Shown here piece by piece: positions 32,604 through 44,800 of a stretch of DNA of 64,000 nucleotides (the stretch's first letter is position 1; every line of letters starts with the position of its first letter). Location: positions 62,001 to 126,000 of the forward strand of contig JAXRKN010000015.1 in assembly GCA_038502055.1 (NCBI GenBank). Reading direction: 5' to 3'. Both the position numbers and the translations under genes were made by a program. The stretch is from Tanytarsus gracilentus (taxonomy: Eukaryota; Arthropoda; Insecta; Diptera; Chironomidae). The notes under the pieces are model-generated. The model saw only the letters and a list, made by a program, of their open reading frames with translations. It ran no database searches and had not been told where the DNA came from.

Positions 32604-34577
32604 ATGAAGTTCTTAAATATTTGTGTCCCTTTTATTATTATTTTGTGCAAAGAATGTTCATCAATCGCCGTCGATTGTAAATTTGAAGAGTGGGGCGCTT
32701 ATGGATATACTTGCAATGTTAAAAATCTCAATTTTAACTCAAGCGACGATCGAGAAATTACAAAAATTCAAGGCAACCATTTAAAAGGAAAAAACTCGCA
32801 TGACGTAAAATTTTTTCACGTCAACGATAAAAGTTTCAAATATTTTCCAACTGGAATCACAAAATATTTCAAAAACATCAGCGCAGTCTTTATTGGCAAG
32901 GGAATGATTCAAAATGTATCGAAAGAAGAATTAAAAGAGTTCGGCATGAAATTGACAGACTTGAAGATTGGCTACAACAAAATTGAGGTCATCGAGTTTG
33001 ATTTATTTGAGTTTAATAAAAATCTACAAGGAATTAATTTTATTGGCAACAAAATCAAGCACATTGAGGATAAAACTTTCGATAATTTGGTGAAATTAAA
33101 AACTTTAAATTTGGCTGAGAATTCTTGCACGTCGAAAAACGATAAAATTTATAATGATCGTGTTAAAGTTGTCAAACTTATTGCTGATGTTGAAGTTAAA
33201 TGTAAAGATTTGAAATTTGTAAAAAATCCAATGCAGAGAATTCAAAGTTCAATGACTGTTGAAGACATTTCAGTTTCAAATTGTGACTCTGAAATTTTAA
33301 AAGCTAAAAACGAAACTGAAAAGATTAAAAAGGAAATTTTATTAAAAGAAGAAGAAAATCAGAAATTAAAAGAAGAAAAATTAAAAATTGAGCGTAAAAA
33401 TGAAAATTTAAGCTTTGAAAATTCAAAACTTCGAGAAGAAAATCAAAAATTAATAAAAAATGCTGAAAAATTAAATGGAGAAATTTTAAAACTTCAAGAC
33501 AAAAATGAAAATTACGAAAAAGAAATTGAAAATGTAAAAACAGAAAATTTATTTAAGAAAAAAGAAATTTTAGATTTAATTTCAAATTTAACTCAAACTT
33601 TTGACAGTTTAAATGCAAAAAATCAAGAATTAAAAATTTTAAATTCTGACAATTCAAATAAAACATTAGAAATCAAAAAACTTGAAGAAGAAAATTTTAA
33701 AAAAATCGAAAATCTCAAAAAATTTGATGAAGAACTTAATAAGAAAAATTCTAAAATTTTAATTCAAAATTTAGAAATTTCAAATTTACAAGACGAAAGT
33801 TTAAAAAATTTAACTTTGGTTGAAAATTTAAAATCGGAAATTTTTAATCTGAAAGAAATTAATTCAAAAGCTCAAATTGAAAACTTAAACTTGAGCTCTC
33901 AAATTAATTCTGAAAATTTGCATTTAAAGTCGGAAAGTTTTCGTCTAAAATCAGAATTATTAAATCAAACTTTTTCAATTTCTAAACTGGAATCTGAAAG
34001 TTTTGTTCTAAAGTCTGAAATTTCAAATCTTAAATCAGAAATTTCTCACCAAAAGGTTGAAAATCAAAAATTGCTCGAACAAAATTTTAAAATCGATGAA
34101 AAGCTTCAGAAAATTAATGAAAATTTTATGGAAAATTCCCAAAAAATAATTTTAGCTTCCGATACCAAAAATGACCTCAAAAAATTCATTGAAACTCAAT
34201 TTTTAAGTCAAAATTTGTTGATTCAGGAAAAGTTTGAAAAAACTTTCGAAAAATTTTCCTCAACGGAAAATAAATTGAGCGAAAATTTAAATAATTTTTC
34301 ATCGTTCGATGAAAGTTTAAAAAATTTAAAATCAAAATTAGAAAATCAAAAACTTGAAATTTCTTTAATTCCAAATAAAATTGAAGAAAAATTCGAAAGC
34401 TTTTCCACCAAAAGGATTGAAACATTCAACGAGAACTTTGAAGATCTTAAAATTAATCAGAAAAAATCTCAAGAATTATTTTTGAGCTTGTCAAACGTCA
34501 CAAAATTATTTGCTCAAAGTGTCGAGTCTAAAATTGAAGAACTTTGCAAGAAAGAAGACGAACCGACTTCAGAATGA
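32604..34577 (+). CDS. Secreted LRR protein with a long coiled coil
   Basis: One exon, 657 residues. The signal peptide MKFLNICVPFIIILCKECSS is followed by the family module (CKFEEWGAYGYTC, SSDDREITKIQGNH, FPTGITKYFKNI), LRRs at about 85-175 and the capping Cys pair (AENSCTS and EVKCKD). From about 225 to 640 it is Lys/Glu/Leu/Asn heptad-rich coiled coil (KLREENQKLIKNAEKLNGE), probably oligomeric. Related to the genes at 9483 and 50887, which lack the coiled coil. Secreted LRR plus coiled coil recalls mosquito LRIM/APL1 immune proteins in outline; homology to them is not established here. It converges with Roc2, 93 bp apart. Confidence 0.85.
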   Translation: MKFLNICVPFIIILCKECSSIAVDCKFEEWGAYGYTCNVKNLNFNSSDDREITKIQGNHLKGKNSHDVKFFHVNDKSFKYFPTGITKYFKNISAVFIGKGMIQNVSKEELKEFGMKLTDLKIGYNKIEVIEFDLFEFNKNLQGINFIGNKIKHIEDKTFDNLVKLKTLNLAENSCTSKNDKIYNDRVKVVKLIADVEVKCKDLKFVKNPMQRIQSSMTVEDISVSNCDSEILKAKNETEKIKKEILLKEEENQKLKEEKLKIERKNENLSFENSKLREENQKLIKNAEKLNGEILKLQDKNENYEKEIENVKTENLFKKKEILDLISNLTQTFDSLNAKNQELKILNSDNSNKTLEIKKLEEENFKKIENLKKFDEELNKKNSKILIQNLEISNLQDESLKNLTLVENLKSEIFNLKEINSKAQIENLNLSSQINSENLHLKSESFRLKSELLNQTFSISKLESESFVLKSEISNLKSEISHQKVENQKLLEQNFKIDEKLQKINENFMENSQKIILASDTKNDLKKFIETQFLSQNLLIQEKFEKTFEKFSSTENKLSENLNNFSSFDESLKNLKSKLENQKLEISLIPNKIEEKFESFSTKRIETFNENFEDLKINQKKSQELFLSLSNVTKLFAQSVESKIEELCKKEDEPTSE

Positions 34578-34670
34578 GTTTTTAAAGATTTTTAGTAATT
34601 AATTAATTATTTTAGAAATAAAAAAAATTTATTTTAAATTTTTATCTTAAATTACTTTAAGAAAATGAAT

Positions 34671-35188
34671 TTAGCTTGACAATCGTTGGATGGACCATTC
34701 TTGCTGACACAAAGGGCAGCGGTTCGATTGCTTGACCTATTTAAAAAGATTTTTTGTCGACTTCATTTTATTTTTTTTCTACGTTAAAGGATTTACCCAT
34801 AAGCTTATGCAGCAGTGATGAAAAGAGTGATTACAATCTCCCCAGCAAACAACGCACGTCACATCCTTATTGTTGATTGCGTCTTTCTTCGATTCAGCTT
34901 GACATCTAAGACAATTATCCATTACCTGAAAATTTAATTTTTAATTTCAGTGAAATTTTTAAAAAGATCCAGCCAAATTTTTCTTCACGGATCTTACTTG
35001 AACACGGCAAATTGCACACGTATCCGTGCTACAATCCCAAGACCAGTAGCATACAGCATTCCACTTCTTTAAATGGAGAATAAAAAGTTAATATGAAAAT
35101 AAAAATTTTATAAATTAAAAACCTTCAATGTAAAAAGTGGCTTGTCCTTTTCGGAGGAAGTTTCTTCGTTCATTTTTTCATCCTCCAT
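34671..35188 (-). CDS. Roc2: RING-box protein 2, Cullin-RING ligase subunit (4 exons)
   Basis: Exons 35188-35123, 35066-34998, 34925-34797 and 34736-34671 join at GT-AG sites in one frame to give 109 residues. It contains FTLKKWNAV, the start of the RING-H2 at TCAICRVQVMDNCLRC, CNHSFHHCCISLW and RCPLCQQEWSIQR, the near-invariant RBX2/RNF7 signature. Roc2 binds cullin-5, recruits the E2 and catalyses substrate ubiquitination. Oddities: CYWSWDCSTD replaces the usual AMWSWDVEC, and seven extra residues sit in the loop (ESKKDAINNKDVT). Introns are 52-72 bp. All exons are under 130 bp. It faces the LRR-coiled-coil gene tail to tail. Confidence 0.92.
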
Positions 35189-35249
35189 AGCTCACTTAAT
35201 TTTTTATTTACGTTTTAATTAATGAGTATAATAAAATAAATGCAAAAGC

Positions 35250-37240
35250 TGGCGAATTAATAAAAATACTTTTTTGATTTTTTTTGTAAACAAAAAGATT
35301 TTACGGTGAAATTTAAACAACCGCGAAAACTTGACTCACTCGAACAGTTTAAGTTACGCGGGTTCTTGATTTCAAGACATGAAAATTGTTTTAAGTGAAA
35401 TGAAAATTTTCAAATAGCTAAGTAAGAAATATTTTTCAAAAAAAAATAAAGTTTTATTAATTTTATAAAAAAATTTTATTCAGCAAAAAAAATTATGAGT
35501 ACAAAAATGTTCAAAAGTTTCATTTAAAGCAAAATCTGAATAAAGTGATTTTTTAACGTAACCAAAGTGGATTTTAAAAGTTTTTTATGTAACTAAATAA
35601 AAATTTTGTAGTTAACCGTGAAAATTAAATTTAAAATGCAAATTCCTACTGATGGGAGTGATGAAATTCAAAAAAAAAATATTTTTTGTGTAGTTAATGT
35701 TTTTTTTTTTTATTTAAAAACTTTATTAAAATTTTTGTTTTTTTTTAGTGTTTTTTTTTAAATTTTTTGATGTCCATAATTTCTTAGTAAACCTGCTCAT
35801 AATTTCTTAGTAGAAAGTTAAATCAATTGACTTGGAAGCATAAGCCAAAAGGATTTATATATTTAGAAATTTTTAAAATCTAAAATTTGAAGTAAAAATA
35901 TTTCAGAGTTTTTAAATAAGCATGCAGCATGATATATGCTTAAACGTTCATAAAATATTCCAGTTTTATGTGTAAATTAAATAGTTAGGTTTTGTCTTTT
36001 TAAAAGCATTTTAACTTGTGATTTTTATAATTAACACTTGCAGAAATTTTTTGTCCAACGCGCGAAAAAGAGTAAGATGAGAGAAAATGCTATAAAAAAA
36101 AATATTTCTTTTTTAATTATATAATGCATCAATTTTTACATCAGGACAGCTCAGATGTTCTTCGAAAAAAAAGTTAGTAATCATTAATTTTCTTCCAATA
36201 ATTCAAATATTTAATCTTATGTTCCTTGATATCCATTTGAGAACTGGATCTTAGTTCGCTGGATGCCTTTAGACTTCCACTTAAAATTTTTTTTTTTTTT
36301 AGTTTCAATATTCAGGTGGATCTTAGTTGCTGGATCTTACTTCGTATTATTTTTTTTTTAAATTTTAAAAAATTTTTTTTAAAAAATTTTTTGGTTTTTT
36401 TTTTAAAAAAAAAAGTTTCTTTTTAAAGGTTTTGTCTAGGACAAGCAAATTTTTCTTCACTTTAGTAAAATCAGTTTGACGTAATTAAGCGTAATTCATT
36501 TACGTGTAATTACGCCAATTACGTGTAAATTACGTTGGCGGCACCATGGATGACACAATAATTAATTTATATTAGAAAAATCTATTTTTTCTTAATAAAT
36601 AGAATATGTGTTGAATTTTTTAATTGTTATGTTGATGGATAGTTGGTTGGAGATATGAAATTTTACTAAGAAATTATGGTCACTAAGAAATTATGTACAG
36701 GGACCCTAACTAAATAAAAATTTTGTAGTTAACTTAAAATGGCTAAGCCAAAATAAATTTAGAAATTTTTAAAATCTAAAATTGAATAAAAATATTTTTT
36801 TAAAAAGATTTCGTATATTTTTTTTAAACTCCATGCTTAAAAAATATTTCTAATGCTCAAATAGGGCAGCCAGATGTTCTTCAAAAAAAAATTAGATCAT
36901 TAAAGTTTCAATCTAGGACAAGCAAATTTTTCTTCACTTTAGTAAAATCTTTATGTTTTTAAAAATGAACTCCGATAAGTTTAAACGATTATTTTGCACT
37001 TTAAATCAAATAATTTGAAAATTTATTTATTAATTGGTTTTCGCTTACTACAAGTGGGAGCAAAAAATTCCAGGAAAAGTTTTGAACATCCAGGAAAATT
37101 CTGATAAAAACCTTGCAAATTGCCGCCCACAATCAAAGTCTAAATTAAAAGTGTAAAACATCAAAAATAATTTTAAAAATTAAAAAATATTTATCTGCTA
37201 AATTTTGAGATTCAATTTTTGATCCGTTAAGTAGTTCAAG
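35250..37240. other. Gene-free AT-rich region with nested duplications
   Basis: No gene was recognised. TAACTAAATAAAAATTTTGT (near 35591 and 36708), CTAGGACAAGCAAATTTTTC (near 36435 and 36913) and CAGATGTTCTTC blocks occur twice in the same order, so the right part is a partial direct duplication around an inverted-repeat element. Confidence 0.5.
35776..36697. mobile_element. Element with doubled CATAATTTCTTAGT ends
   Basis: CATAATTTCTTAGT occurs twice at 35776-35815, and its inverse ACTAAGAAATTATG occurs twice at 36664-36697. These paired subterminal motifs bound about 920 bp of non-coding DNA. It includes a TTACGTGTAATTACG word island at 36475-36545. Confidence 0.5.
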
Positions 37241-37247
37241 TACATTT

Positions 37248-39282
37248 CTACTCTTCATATTGTTCCTCTTTGGCGCTGAGAAAAAGTTTTTGCAAACAAT
37301 AAGTAAAACTAATGACGATTTTTTGAAACCACATTGGTTTGTTTTTCCACGCAATGCAGACGAGATAGACAGGTATGCCGGATATTGTGATTAAACATCC
37401 CATGCCGACCTCAGTGGGCACAACGTAGCATGGCACGATTATAAGGAAAATACAGATAAAAACGAATATTAATGGGATGATAATGTTGACTTTGATAGGT
37501 CGATGCATTTCAGGTCGTTTCCATCGGAATAAGAGAACACCAGTGACACTCAGCATGATGAAGAAAGTCTCGACGACACTCGAGTAAGTTATGAGCACGA
37601 AAACGTCACCGATGAAAAGATAAATCAGTGAAAGGAGGCAAAGAAACACGAGAGATGGCGTTGGCGTCAATCTTTTAACGCTGATGAAGCTCAAAGCTTG
37701 CGGCATGTGGCCATTTCTTGCGGACGAAAAACACATCCGACTGCTCGTCATGATATGCACTGAGAGTCCACCAAAAGCAGATATCGCGACCATAATTGGA
37801 ATTATCCACGCACCATAAGTCATAATTTTCTCTCCAAATGTCACCGCAATTGCATTGCTGGCGATTAGTTCTTGTGGAGTTAGAACTGCGAGATAAGCGA
37901 CATTAGCTAAAACGTAGATGATTGTGACGAGTGGAAGACTTATATAAATTGCACGCGGAAGATTCTTGTACGGGTCTTTGAGCTCTTCAGTCATGACTAA
38001 AAATTAATTAAAATTGAGTTAAAATATTTTAAAAATCTTCCTCAAAACTTACAATTCAAATAATTCCATCCTGCGTATGAAAAAATTCCGGAATAAAACG
38101 CAACCGATAATTTTCCCAAATCCGTCTCGGAATCTTTAAAAGGCTCCTTAAAATTCTCATATCTTCCCATAATCACCATCCATCCAATGCCAACGATGAT
38201 GATCAACACAAGCGCAGCAATTTTACAGAACATTATCAAGTTTTGCATTCTCATCGTTGTCTTAACGTCGAATGAGTTGAGGTAGGTCAAGCCGATGATT
38301 GTTGCGGCGGCGAGAAGTTGAAGCGCTCCTTCGGGGACGTTGCATCCAGCCGCGTAAAAAGGTTGAAGAACGTAACTCGCGAATGTTAAACTCATAATTG
38401 CGTTTGTGGCCGGCACAAAAATCACTGACGCATCCCAGATGTAGAGAAAACTCGGAAGGTCACCGAAAGCTTCATTGATGTAAGCTGAAAGTGTTTAAAA
38501 TAATTTTTAGATGATTTAGATTTGATTTTTTTTCTACTTACTATAGTCACCGCCGCTTTTAGGAATGCAGCAGCCAAGCTCACAGTAACAAATTGCGCCA
38601 ATCATCGATAAAAGTCCGCAAGCTGCCCAAATTAAGAGTGAAGTTCCAGGGGCGTTTACCTCCATTATGACACCCTAAAAAAATTATGAAATTTATTTAA
38701 TAATTTGAAGTTTTTGAATTTACAAAATTTAAAAATATATTTTGTGAAAAAAAATTAATTTAATTTTAAAATTTAAAGTGTAAATTTTTAAAAATTTGAT
38801 TTTAAAATTTAAAAAATTATTTGAGATGATAAAATTTAATTAAAATATTGATAAATTTACAGTGATTTGCCCCTTGATAACTTGCTTCAAATAAATCAAC
38901 CACATACGGATATTTTTTATGTAAATCTGGACTGGTTAAAAACCGGCTTTTTGTGTCATTGAACTTTTTTCAGATAATTAATTAATTTTCACTAAAAATT
39001 TTACTTTAGATCACTTTAATTTATCTCATTCACATAATAAAATATATAAAATTCCTCCAAACACTAAAAATTCCTCCTCACCTTCGGACTAACGAAGATT
39101 CCAGATCCGAAAATGATCCCTAAAATAATCGCACATCCCTCCAGCAGTCCCAGCTGCTTTTTCATAGCATTTTTATCGTTTCCTGATTGATTTTCATCTT
39201 TATGAGGTGATTCAGTGCTCGCCGACGGCACAAGTTCCATGACTGTCTCAGTTGGACTTTTTAACTCCATCACATTCGGCAT
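37248..39282 (-). CDS. LAT-type amino-acid transporter light chain (SLC7 family)
   Basis: Exons 39282-39082, 38674-38542, 38484-38053 and 37996-37248 total 1515 bp, 504 residues. The polar N-terminus is followed by the TM1 motif GIIFGSGIFVSPK, then ELGCCIPKSGGDY, YSGIFSYAGWNYLNFMTEEL, a LPRAIYISLP segment and RPIKVNIIIP: about 12 TM helices of an LAT1/y+LAT exchanger. A Cys in QPFYAAGCNVPEGA sits where light chains form a disulfide with the CD98 heavy chain. These proteins exchange large neutral (or cationic/neutral) amino acids at the plasma membrane. Drosophila relatives include mnd, JhI-21 and sbm; I cannot choose among them. Confidence 0.9.
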
Positions 39283-39778
39283 TTTTTGAGTTCGATCACG
39301 AAACTAAAAAAAATCAATTGAGTCAATTGAATTTGATTGACGGAATTTTTTTTAATTGAAGAGGAATTGTCACAAAATATCTCAAGTTAACTCTTTTGTA
39401 TTTTTTTCTCTTTGTGAAATTTCTCAATATTTTGCATCATTTTATTAATTTTGCTATTTTTACTTATATTCACCGGTTTTATCTTAATTTCTCCAATTGA
39501 TTTTTGATTGTTGAACTTTAGTTGAGATTTCCAACTTTCATTTTAAATAATTTAAGTTGTTTTTCATTAAACTCCAGATTTTTATTTTATCTTTTTTAGG
39601 CAATGAAAATGTGAGAAATGAAAATTTGTGTCATGCTGCCTTAGAACGTGAGCGCTTTCGAAGAGGGAAGAGTGTGCATGAAAAATGTAAACAATCCGGC
39701 AGTTTTGGGTGGGAAAATTTAAATGAAAATAAAAATGTGTTTTGTAATTTATTTTAATTTTTTAATCGAATTTCTTAT

Positions 39779-40090
39779 GCAATTTTTAAAATTTAATTAC
39801 AATTAAACTATAAAAAAGAAGATTTTTAATAAAAATTGACAAGTAGTGAATTAAAGTGTGTTTGTTATTTGATGCTATTTACAGTTAATATAAAAAAGAA
39901 TTAAAAAAATTTAATTACAATTGAGCTATAAAAAAAATTAAGAATTTTAATTACAATTAAACTATAAAAAAATTAAGAAAATTTAATTACATTACACTAT
40001 AAAAAAAATTAAAAAATTTAGTTTCAATTAAACTATAAAAAATTTAAGAAAAATTAATTACAATTAAACTATAAAAAAAATTAAGAAAAT
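39779..40090. repeat. AT-rich tandem repeat, ~40 bp unit
   Basis: Units reading TTTAATTACAATTAAACTAT followed by AAAAAAATTAAGAAA repeat about six times with substitutions. Non-coding. Confidence 0.65.
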
Positions 40091-40370
40091 TGCAACTAAA
40101 ATAATTCAAAATTTTTAATCAAAGTTCTTAAATCATTTTCTTCATTTTATTAAAACCATCAAACTGAAATTTAAAAATATTTCACAATTCATAATTAAAT
40201 TGACCTTAAATAAAGCCAAAAAATTAGCGACACACAAAAAATCTCCATCAACAAATTTATTTATTTTCATCTCTTCACTATTGCATAACTCTTCACATTT
40301 ATTTTCGTTATTATCGTGTTAATTTTTGTGACAAACATTGAAAGCGAAATTCCAAAGTAGATCACAAGAT

Positions 40371-41003
40371 TTAGAAGGTGAATCGAACACTTGGTTGTGG
40401 ATATTGATAGCCACTGGATGATGACGAGCCGCCGTCGGTTGTGCAAGTCGCAGGTGGACAAGTGACGGGTGGTGGTAGAGGTGGAGGCGGAGGGCAGATT
40501 TCACACTGTTTCTCAGGTGGACAAATATTTTGTGGAGGGCAAATGTTTGGTGGTGGGCACGATGGACATGGCGGCGGATTTGGGCAGATAATTGGTGGTG
40601 GACAGGTTGGGCAAATTACTGGAGGAGGCGGTGGCGGGCAAGTTTGACAGACTTGACATGGTGGAGGGGCTGGACACGGTGGAGGTCGAGGTATGGCTGG
40701 ACATGTTTGACATGGTGGTGAGGTCGGGCAGGGAGGTGGAGGAAGAGGTTGAGGGCAGGTTTGTGGAGGTGGGCAATACGGGCAATCTGGCACGTTACAT
40801 TCGGGACACGGTGGCGGTAAGTAATCTTGGCCTGGATCACCTCGAATGAAACGGTAGAATTGAGCTTGACAGCCGGCAATCACAGCAAAGATTAAAAGCA
40901 ATTTCTAGAAGTGAATAAAAATTTTAGAACTTTTTTGAGAAAATTTTAAATCTCCAAAGTTGGAATTTTTTAAATAATTTTCTCTAAATATTTTTTTTAC
41001 CAT
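40371..41003 (-). CDS. Secreted Cys/Pro-rich protein with ATG-only first exon
   Basis: The first coding exon is the bare ATG (41001-41003) followed at once by GT. Exon 2 runs 40904-40371. The join gives a 178-residue protein starting MKLLLIFAVIAGCQAQF, a good signal peptide; without the microexon the signal is truncated. The mature part is built from CPxC/PPPCP units (CPECNVPDCPYCPPP, CQVCQTCPPPPP) with more than thirty Cys, then a Ser-rich end, SSSSSGYQYPQPSVRF. It is probably a disulfide-linked extracellular matrix, cuticle or salivary protein. It belongs with the two genes to the right, which share the exon structure. Confidence 0.8.
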
Positions 41004-41061
41004 TTTTTGCACCTTTGCACACTTTATGAGTGACTAGAGTTGAGTGAGCAGTCTTCTACGC

Positions 41062-41069
41062 TTTTTATA
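41062..41069 (-). promoter_or_regulatory. TATA box of the Cys/Pro-rich gene
   Basis: TATAAAAAGCG on the minus strand. Just downstream, ACTCAACTCTAGTCACTC (41028-41045) is nearly identical to the leader of the LRR gene at 50887. Confidence 0.7.
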
Positions 41070-41099
41070 CAATTTGGACTTGCTAATTATTATCCGACA

Positions 41100-41805
41100 C
41101 ATGATTTAATCGCTCCCACTACAAATCTGTGAGAGACGAAAAAATGTTTGAGATTATGTCAGCAATTGTGTTTGATTTTATTTACTCATTTCTTAGTAGA
41201 ATTCTTTAGGGTTATTTATCTTGCTGATTTTGATCTATAAATAAGATTTGTGTCAATGTGTGAAGATTTTTTAACACTTCGGTGAAAGAAATTTTGTATT
41301 GCCATAATTTATTAGTTTTTAGAGCTCCGCTGCAAATTTTAATTTGATAATTTATTTTAATTAAAACTTAAGTAAAGATTAAAAATATCCTCATAGCGAA
41401 ACGACCAACGTATATCGTATTTTTAAATTATTGCAGTTTAATATAAAGCTGCAATAATTCTGAACCTTATAAATGTTGAAAAATAAATCTTCAAATTTCA
41501 CGAGAAAAATTAGTTATTTTTCTAAAATTTCAATATTAAACACATTTTAAAAGCTTAAAAAGAAAATTGCAAGAAAAGAGCAAAAATTTCAAAATTTAAT
41601 GTTCAAGAACCCTTCAAATGTAAAAAAAATGAACTCTACAAATCCCGCAGTTTTTGTCTTATTTTTAACTGAAATTTATTTGAACTTGCTACGTGGAAAA
41701 ATAATTTTAAAAAATTAATTTTATTTTATTTTCAACAAATAAATTTTTTATTTAAATTTTTAATTGAGTTCCTTTTTCGTTAACATCAACAACAACAAAA
41801 ATTTG
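41100..41805. other. Gene-free spacer between two secreted-protein genes
   Basis: AT-rich; no ORF, inverted repeat or RNA was recognised. Confidence 0.4.
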
Positions 41806-41808
41806 ATT

Positions 41809-44800
41809 CTAATGAAGAAGTGGATTTTGTGGTTTGTCATATCTGTAGTTTGGTTTGGAGTTGCACGAACACTCAGGGCAGCTTGGACACTGATGGTCTC
41901 TAGATTATTAAAAAAAATGGTTTAAAAAATTAAATTTTAAATATTTGTTTAATTCACTCACGGGCATGTGGTTGAGTCGGTGATGTACTTAATGACTTGA
42001 ACTTCCTTTGGCACCTCGATGTTTTTAATTTCATAGAAAGGAACTTGAACTTCCACATCCACAGTTTTCAACACTGGAACTTCTTTGAGTACTTCAACCA
42101 ATTTCTCTTCGGTGACAGAAATATCGACACGTTTAATTGTTTCATTGTAAAATGGAACTTCAACCAATTTTTCGATTTCTTTGGTTACGAGTTTCTCTGA
42201 GAAAATTGGCTTTTCAACATAAACATTAACCTTTTCAATTGTCGGCCTATCTACCAACACTTCAACAAGTTTATCCTCATAAATTTTTACAGGCGTTTGC
42301 TCAGTTTTAGTAACAATCACTTCGACAAGTTTTTCTTTCGCCACTTCAACTTTTCTGTCAATTATCACGTCGTGAGTTAGAATTATTTCCGTTGCATTAC
42401 AAACGGCAACTTCTCTAATTACTTCGACGAGTTTATCAACTTTGACTTTTACAATTTTTATGACAGGCTTTTCAACGATTACCTCGACAACTTTTTGCAC
42501 TTCGATTATGACAATTTTTTCGACCGGAACTTCCACGTATTTCTCGACAATTACTTCACGAATAACATCGACTGTGATTGTCTTTATCATGGGAATTTCG
42601 ATAGTTTTCTCGACAAATTTCTCAACGTACTCAATTACCGGAACCTCGACTTTTCTCTCAACTATTTTATCAATGTAAATCTCAACCGGAACCTGAACTA
42701 TTTTCTCGACAATTTTGTCTTGATAAACTGTAACTTCGACGGTTCTAATTGTTTCATTACAAACTGGCACTTCAATATATCTATCGATGTATTTTTCGAC
42801 TATTTTCTCTTTGTAAATTGGTTTCTCGACAATTTTCTCGACTTCTATCACTACCGGACGATCGACGAGTCTATCGACAATTTTATCTTTGAAAAGATTT
42901 ACAACGACGAGTTTTGGAACTTCTTTAGTTATTGGCTTTTCAACGGATGTGTATGTAACTTTTTCAATGTAAATTGGCTTCTCGAAAGTAATTTTTTCGG
43001 ACGAAGGACAGTTAAAATTTGAATTACATGGCGGGCAACCATTTGATGCGGGAAGATACCCAGCTTGTGGTGGTAAATAGCCGGGCTTAGGAGGAAGATA
43101 ACCAGGTGATGGGTTTGCACACACAACTGGCGGTGGGCACACTTCACATTGAGGACAGAAAGTGCTTTTATTTTCGGGAAGCTGCAATTCGCGATATGAT
43201 GGCACCAAAGCGAAGTTGCTGGCTTCGCAAACAGCAAAAAGTGCAATAGTGATGATTAAAAAATTCTAGACGATAAAAAATATTAAGGAAGAAATAAAAA
43301 AATTAAAATTTAATTAATTAATTTGTTAAAGATATTTTTTATAAATGAATTTTTAAATAATTTTTTAATTATTGGAAAAATAATTATTAATGAAGATTTA
43401 ACTGCGAATTAAATTTTTTAAAACAAATTTTCCGCAATTTTTGCATTTTTAATGAAGAAAATTTTTTTTTTATTAAATTTGGAACATTTTAATTAAAAAA
43501 TCATTGCACATTTTCAAATAATTTTTCCGCAAATTTAAATTTTTTAGCATTTTTAATGAAGGAACTTAAATTTTCTCGATTTAAGCTTTAAAACTTTTTA
43601 ATTAAAAAATCCTTGCACATTTTTATTAATTAATTTTTCTGTGCATTTTTAAATTATTTTTTCGCAAATTTAAAAAAAAATGCATTTTTAGGATTTTTAA
43701 TGAAGAAAAGAACGATTTTTTTGATTTTAACTTAATAACTTTTAAATTTAAAAATTCTTGCTCATTTTTATTAATTATTTTTTACAAATTATAGCTCCGC
43801 TATATATTAATTTTGGATTTTTCCAAAACCTGTTTTCGGCCCCTAGTGCCAAGACATTACATTGTGCAATATCAAAACATATACTCAAATGATAGGCCTA
43901 GCCAAACCCTACAAACTGGCGAAAACAGATTTGAAATCGGTTGATCCTACGAGGAGTTAGAGCCATTTAAGTCATCTTACTTTCTCACTTTCTTACTTTC
44001 TCACTTTCTTACTTTCTCACGATCTTAGTGGGCGGCATATCTCAAGAACGGCTGATCGGATTTGACTCGGGTTTGTGGCTAAAGATCGGGTTTTGGCTCT
44101 AGTTGTGCAAGAAGTATTTAGTTTTGAGGTCCGACCCTCCAAGGACCGTCCCTGAGTGCAAAAATGTCCTTTTTCATACAAATTTTCTTTTATATGGCTT
44201 CATGGGTATCGTTGAACTCGTAATTTGACCAGGAATCGATTGGCATTGATGATTTTTGAGATTCCATCATGGTCGGCCTGGAGTGCCATAATGTCCATTT
44301 TTCAGAACTATGGCTTCATGTACCTCGTTGAACTCATAATTGCATCAGGAATCGATTGACATTGACGATTTTTGAGGAATGTCCATCATGGTCGGCCACG
44401 AGTGCCACTAATATCCATTTTTTCAGAACTATGGCTTCATGGGTATCGTTGAACTCATAATTGCATCAGGAATCGATTGACATTGACGATTTTTGAGGAA
44501 TGTCCATCATGGTCGGTCACGAGTGCCACTAATGTCCACTTTTCAGAACTATGGCTTCATGTATGTCGTTGAACTCGTCATTGCATCAGGAATCTAATGC
44601 CACTAATGCCCATTGCAACGGAGTAGGGTACTAATCTATGCGGAGCTATTGGAAATGGCAACGCCGTTTGCAGACCCATCTTGTTTTTAATTAGTTTTTC
44701 CACAATTTAAAATAAAGAAATTTTTAAGGAAATTAAATTTTCTCGATTTTATCTTTATAACTTTTTAATTAAAAAAATTATTGCACATTTTTATTAATTA

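Noticed and set aside
39557..39757. 66-codon plus-strand ORF with an upstream AG acceptor-like site
   Set aside because: No neighbouring exon, domain or signal peptide; composition is like the AT-rich spacer.
40441..40849. Plus-strand Gly/Trp-rich ORFs opposite the Cys/Pro gene
   Set aside because: Composition shadows of the CCP-rich minus-strand gene, which has signal peptide, intron and TATA box.
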